From assembly GCA_963663265.2 (NCBI GenBank), contig CAXXXM010000001.1:1302001-1366000 (forward strand): a stretch of DNA of 64,000 nucleotides, written 5' to 3'. The position numbers were made by a program, and so were the translations under genes. Below are positions 63,013 to 64,000 of the stretch, piece by piece. Numbering within the stretch: position 1 is the stretch's first letter; each line of letters starts with the position of its first letter. The notes below the pieces were generated by a model. The model was not told the DNA's origin, did not search any database, and saw only the letters and a list, made by a program, of their open reading frames with translations. The stretch comes from JAEXOD01 sp963663265 (lineage in GTDB: Bacteria; Bacteroidota; Ignavibacteria; Ignavibacteriales; Melioribacteraceae).

Positions 63013-63668
63013 TTAAAAAAGCAATTATTATTGGCAATGGATATAGCCCAAAATTAAAAGAAATAAGCCGTTTACAAAAAAACGGCTTCATTGATATCTT
63101 TTGTGCCGATGGTGCAGCAAACCAATTAAAAAAACTAAATGTTATTCCTAAATATATTATTGGTGATTTAGATTCTATAATGTCTGAAACATATGATTTT
63201 TACAAGGAAAAGGTAAAAAAAATTGTCAAGATAAAAGACCAAAATAGTACGGACATTGAAAAATGCCTTAATTACACGCGTAAATTAAAATATGATGAGA
63301 TTATTCTTCTTAGCTGCATTGGAGATAGATTAGATCATTCATTAGGGAATATTTCAATTTTATTAAAATATTCATCTAAAATTAAATTGCATTTAGTCCA
63401 CAACAATTGGATTATGACTTGTTTTTTTAATAATTGCGAACTAAGAACAACTCCAGATGAAATTATTTCTTTTTTTAGCTTTAATAATTTAATAAAAATG
63501 ACTACAAGGGGATTACGATATAATCTTCATAACGAAACAATTGCATTTGGAGTACGAGATAGTACAAGTAATATTGCTGTAAGCGATAAAATTTGTATTA
63601 ATGCTGACGATGTTTTTTTGTTAATTAGAAATTTGGACGAAGCAATAAAAAATGATTTTTTTAAGTAA
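63009..63668 (+). CDS. Thiamine pyrophosphokinase
   Basis: 219 residues from a TTG that overlaps the TonB receptor stop by four bases. Motifs: CADGAANQLKKL, YIIGDLDSI (Mg/ATP site), KDQNSTDIEKCL (D-x-N-x-T-D-x-EK signature of the family) and GDRLDHSLGNISIL. It transfers pyrophosphate from ATP to thiamine, giving TPP. A C-terminal thiamine-binding barrel is present in outline (TTRGLRYNLHNETIAFGVRDSTSN). It salvages the imported vitamin; its stop overlaps the next ATG by 17 bases. Confidence 0.95.
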   Translation: MIKKAIIIGNGYSPKLKEISRLQKNGFIDIFCADGAANQLKKLNVIPKYIIGDLDSIMSETYDFYKEKVKKIVKIKDQNSTDIEKCLNYTRKLKYDEIILLSCIGDRLDHSLGNISILLKYSSKIKLHLVHNNWIMTCFFNNCELRTTPDEIISFFSFNNLIKMTTRGLRYNLHNETIAFGVRDSTSNIAVSDKICINADDVFLLIRNLDEAIKNDFFK

Positions 63669-64000
63669 TATAGACATAATTGTAATAATACTATTTTTAT
63701 TTTGCGTTTTATTGATTGGTTTTATTCCGCAAACAACAAAAAATAAGGATCAATATTTGCTATCTGGTAGAAATGTTGGTCTTGTATTATTTGTTATTAC
63801 TAATGTAGCAACTTGGTATGGAGGAATATTAGGAATTGGAGAATTATCATATAATTACGGACTGGTTAGCTGGATAACACAAGGAGTTCCTTATTATATT
63901 TTTGCAATAATCTTTGCTTTTACAATAGCAAAAAAAATTAGGGAAACTTCCTTAACTACAATTCCTGACAAAATTCAGTTGGAATACGGAAAAACAAACT
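63652..64000 (+). CDS. SSS-family Na+/solute symporter, N-terminal part, candidate thiamine transporter
   Basis: The frame opens at ATG 63652 inside the end of the pyrophosphokinase gene and runs to the window edge (116 residues, incomplete). Features of sodium:solute symporters: a first helix IIVIILFLFCVLLIGFIP, the linker QYLLSGRNVGLVLFVITNVATWYGG (like the FFLAGR motif) and a second and third helix. As third gene behind the TPP riboswitch it is a good candidate for the inner-membrane uptake step, in the role held by PnuT in other Bacteroidota. Substrate is inferred from context alone. Confidence 0.8.
   Translation, partial: MIFLSNIDIIVIILFLFCVLLIGFIPQTTKNKDQYLLSGRNVGLVLFVITNVATWYGGILGIGELSYNYGLVSWITQGVPYYIFAIIFAFTIAKKIRETSLTTIPDKIQLEYGKTN

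Noticed and set aside
1..64000. Search for phage, transposase, integrase or CRISPR-Cas genes
   Set aside because: None was found; gene content, base composition and spacing are uniform, so no transferred island is proposed.

Overview
The window is a strongly A+T-rich bacterial chromosome segment that most resembles a member of the Ignavibacteria/Chlorobi side of the Bacteroidota. Evidence: two large exported proteins end in type IX secretion (T9SS) sorting domains of the NYPNPFNP type; at least two promoters resemble the Bacteroidota TTTG / TAnnTTTG consensus; a TonB-dependent receptor carries a carboxypeptidase-regulatory-like N-terminal domain; GlnRS and GluRS are both present; and the tRNA genes do not encode CCA. 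No phage, insertion sequence, integron or CRISPR array was seen. Coding density is high and no gene-free stretch exceeds about 235 bases. TTG start codons are frequent.

Layout. 1-1486 (-): a cut-off membrane protein, a DUF2085 membrane protein and an exported NHL-type propeller, largely overlapping. 1595-1667: tRNA-Gln. 1723-3459 (-): an arsenic-type cassette (arsC, a small redox-active thioredoxin-like protein, an ArsP-like permease). 3522-8315 (-): a CotH/lamin-tail T9SS cargo protein abutting a U32 peptidase. 8451-8536: tRNA-Leu(CAA). 8705-14859 (+): TetR regulator and a TolC/MFP/RND tripartite pump. 14924-19686: dps (-), divergent from a GAF-AAA+-Fis sigma54-type regulator and a multi-PAS histidine kinase. 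19770-22962: convergent glnS and gltX. 22977-25355 (-): a hybrid protein with a degenerate kinase core and three intact receivers. 25556-28432 (+): second T9SS cargo. 28513-32824 (-): DPP-IV-like peptidase, and clpP and trigger factor downstream of a tRNA-Leu(UAG). 32990-39662 (+): membrane Ser/Thr kinase with a YCF48-like propeller, murA, a membrane zinc-peptidase-like protein, and cca. 39741-45628 (+): TolC/MFP/MacB-type ABC exporter. 45721-53871 (+): a large outer-membrane barrel candidate, Nudix, PfkB kinase, MtnA-type isomerase, recO, degP. 54006-57371 (+): aroC, an MBL-fold hydrolase, and an ABC permease/ATPase pair. 57603-60344 (+): MltD-like transglycosylase with seven LysM domains. 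60376-64000 (+): a TPP riboswitch controlling a TonB receptor, a thiamine pyrophosphokinase and an SSS-family symporter cut by the window end.

How genes fit together. The strongest regulatory reading is at dps: a -24/-12-like promoter faces dps, and three related 12-mers, two of which form a 36-nt inverted repeat, lie about 90-140 bases upstream of its predicted start. That is where a sigma54 activator would bind, and the divergent gene encodes such an activator. The end of the window reads as a complete thiamine acquisition operon: TPP-sensing leader, outer-membrane receptor, candidate inner-membrane Na+ symporter and the kinase that makes TPP. Two complete efflux systems, the arsenic cassette, Dps, DegP, ClpP and trigger factor give the region a stress and envelope character.
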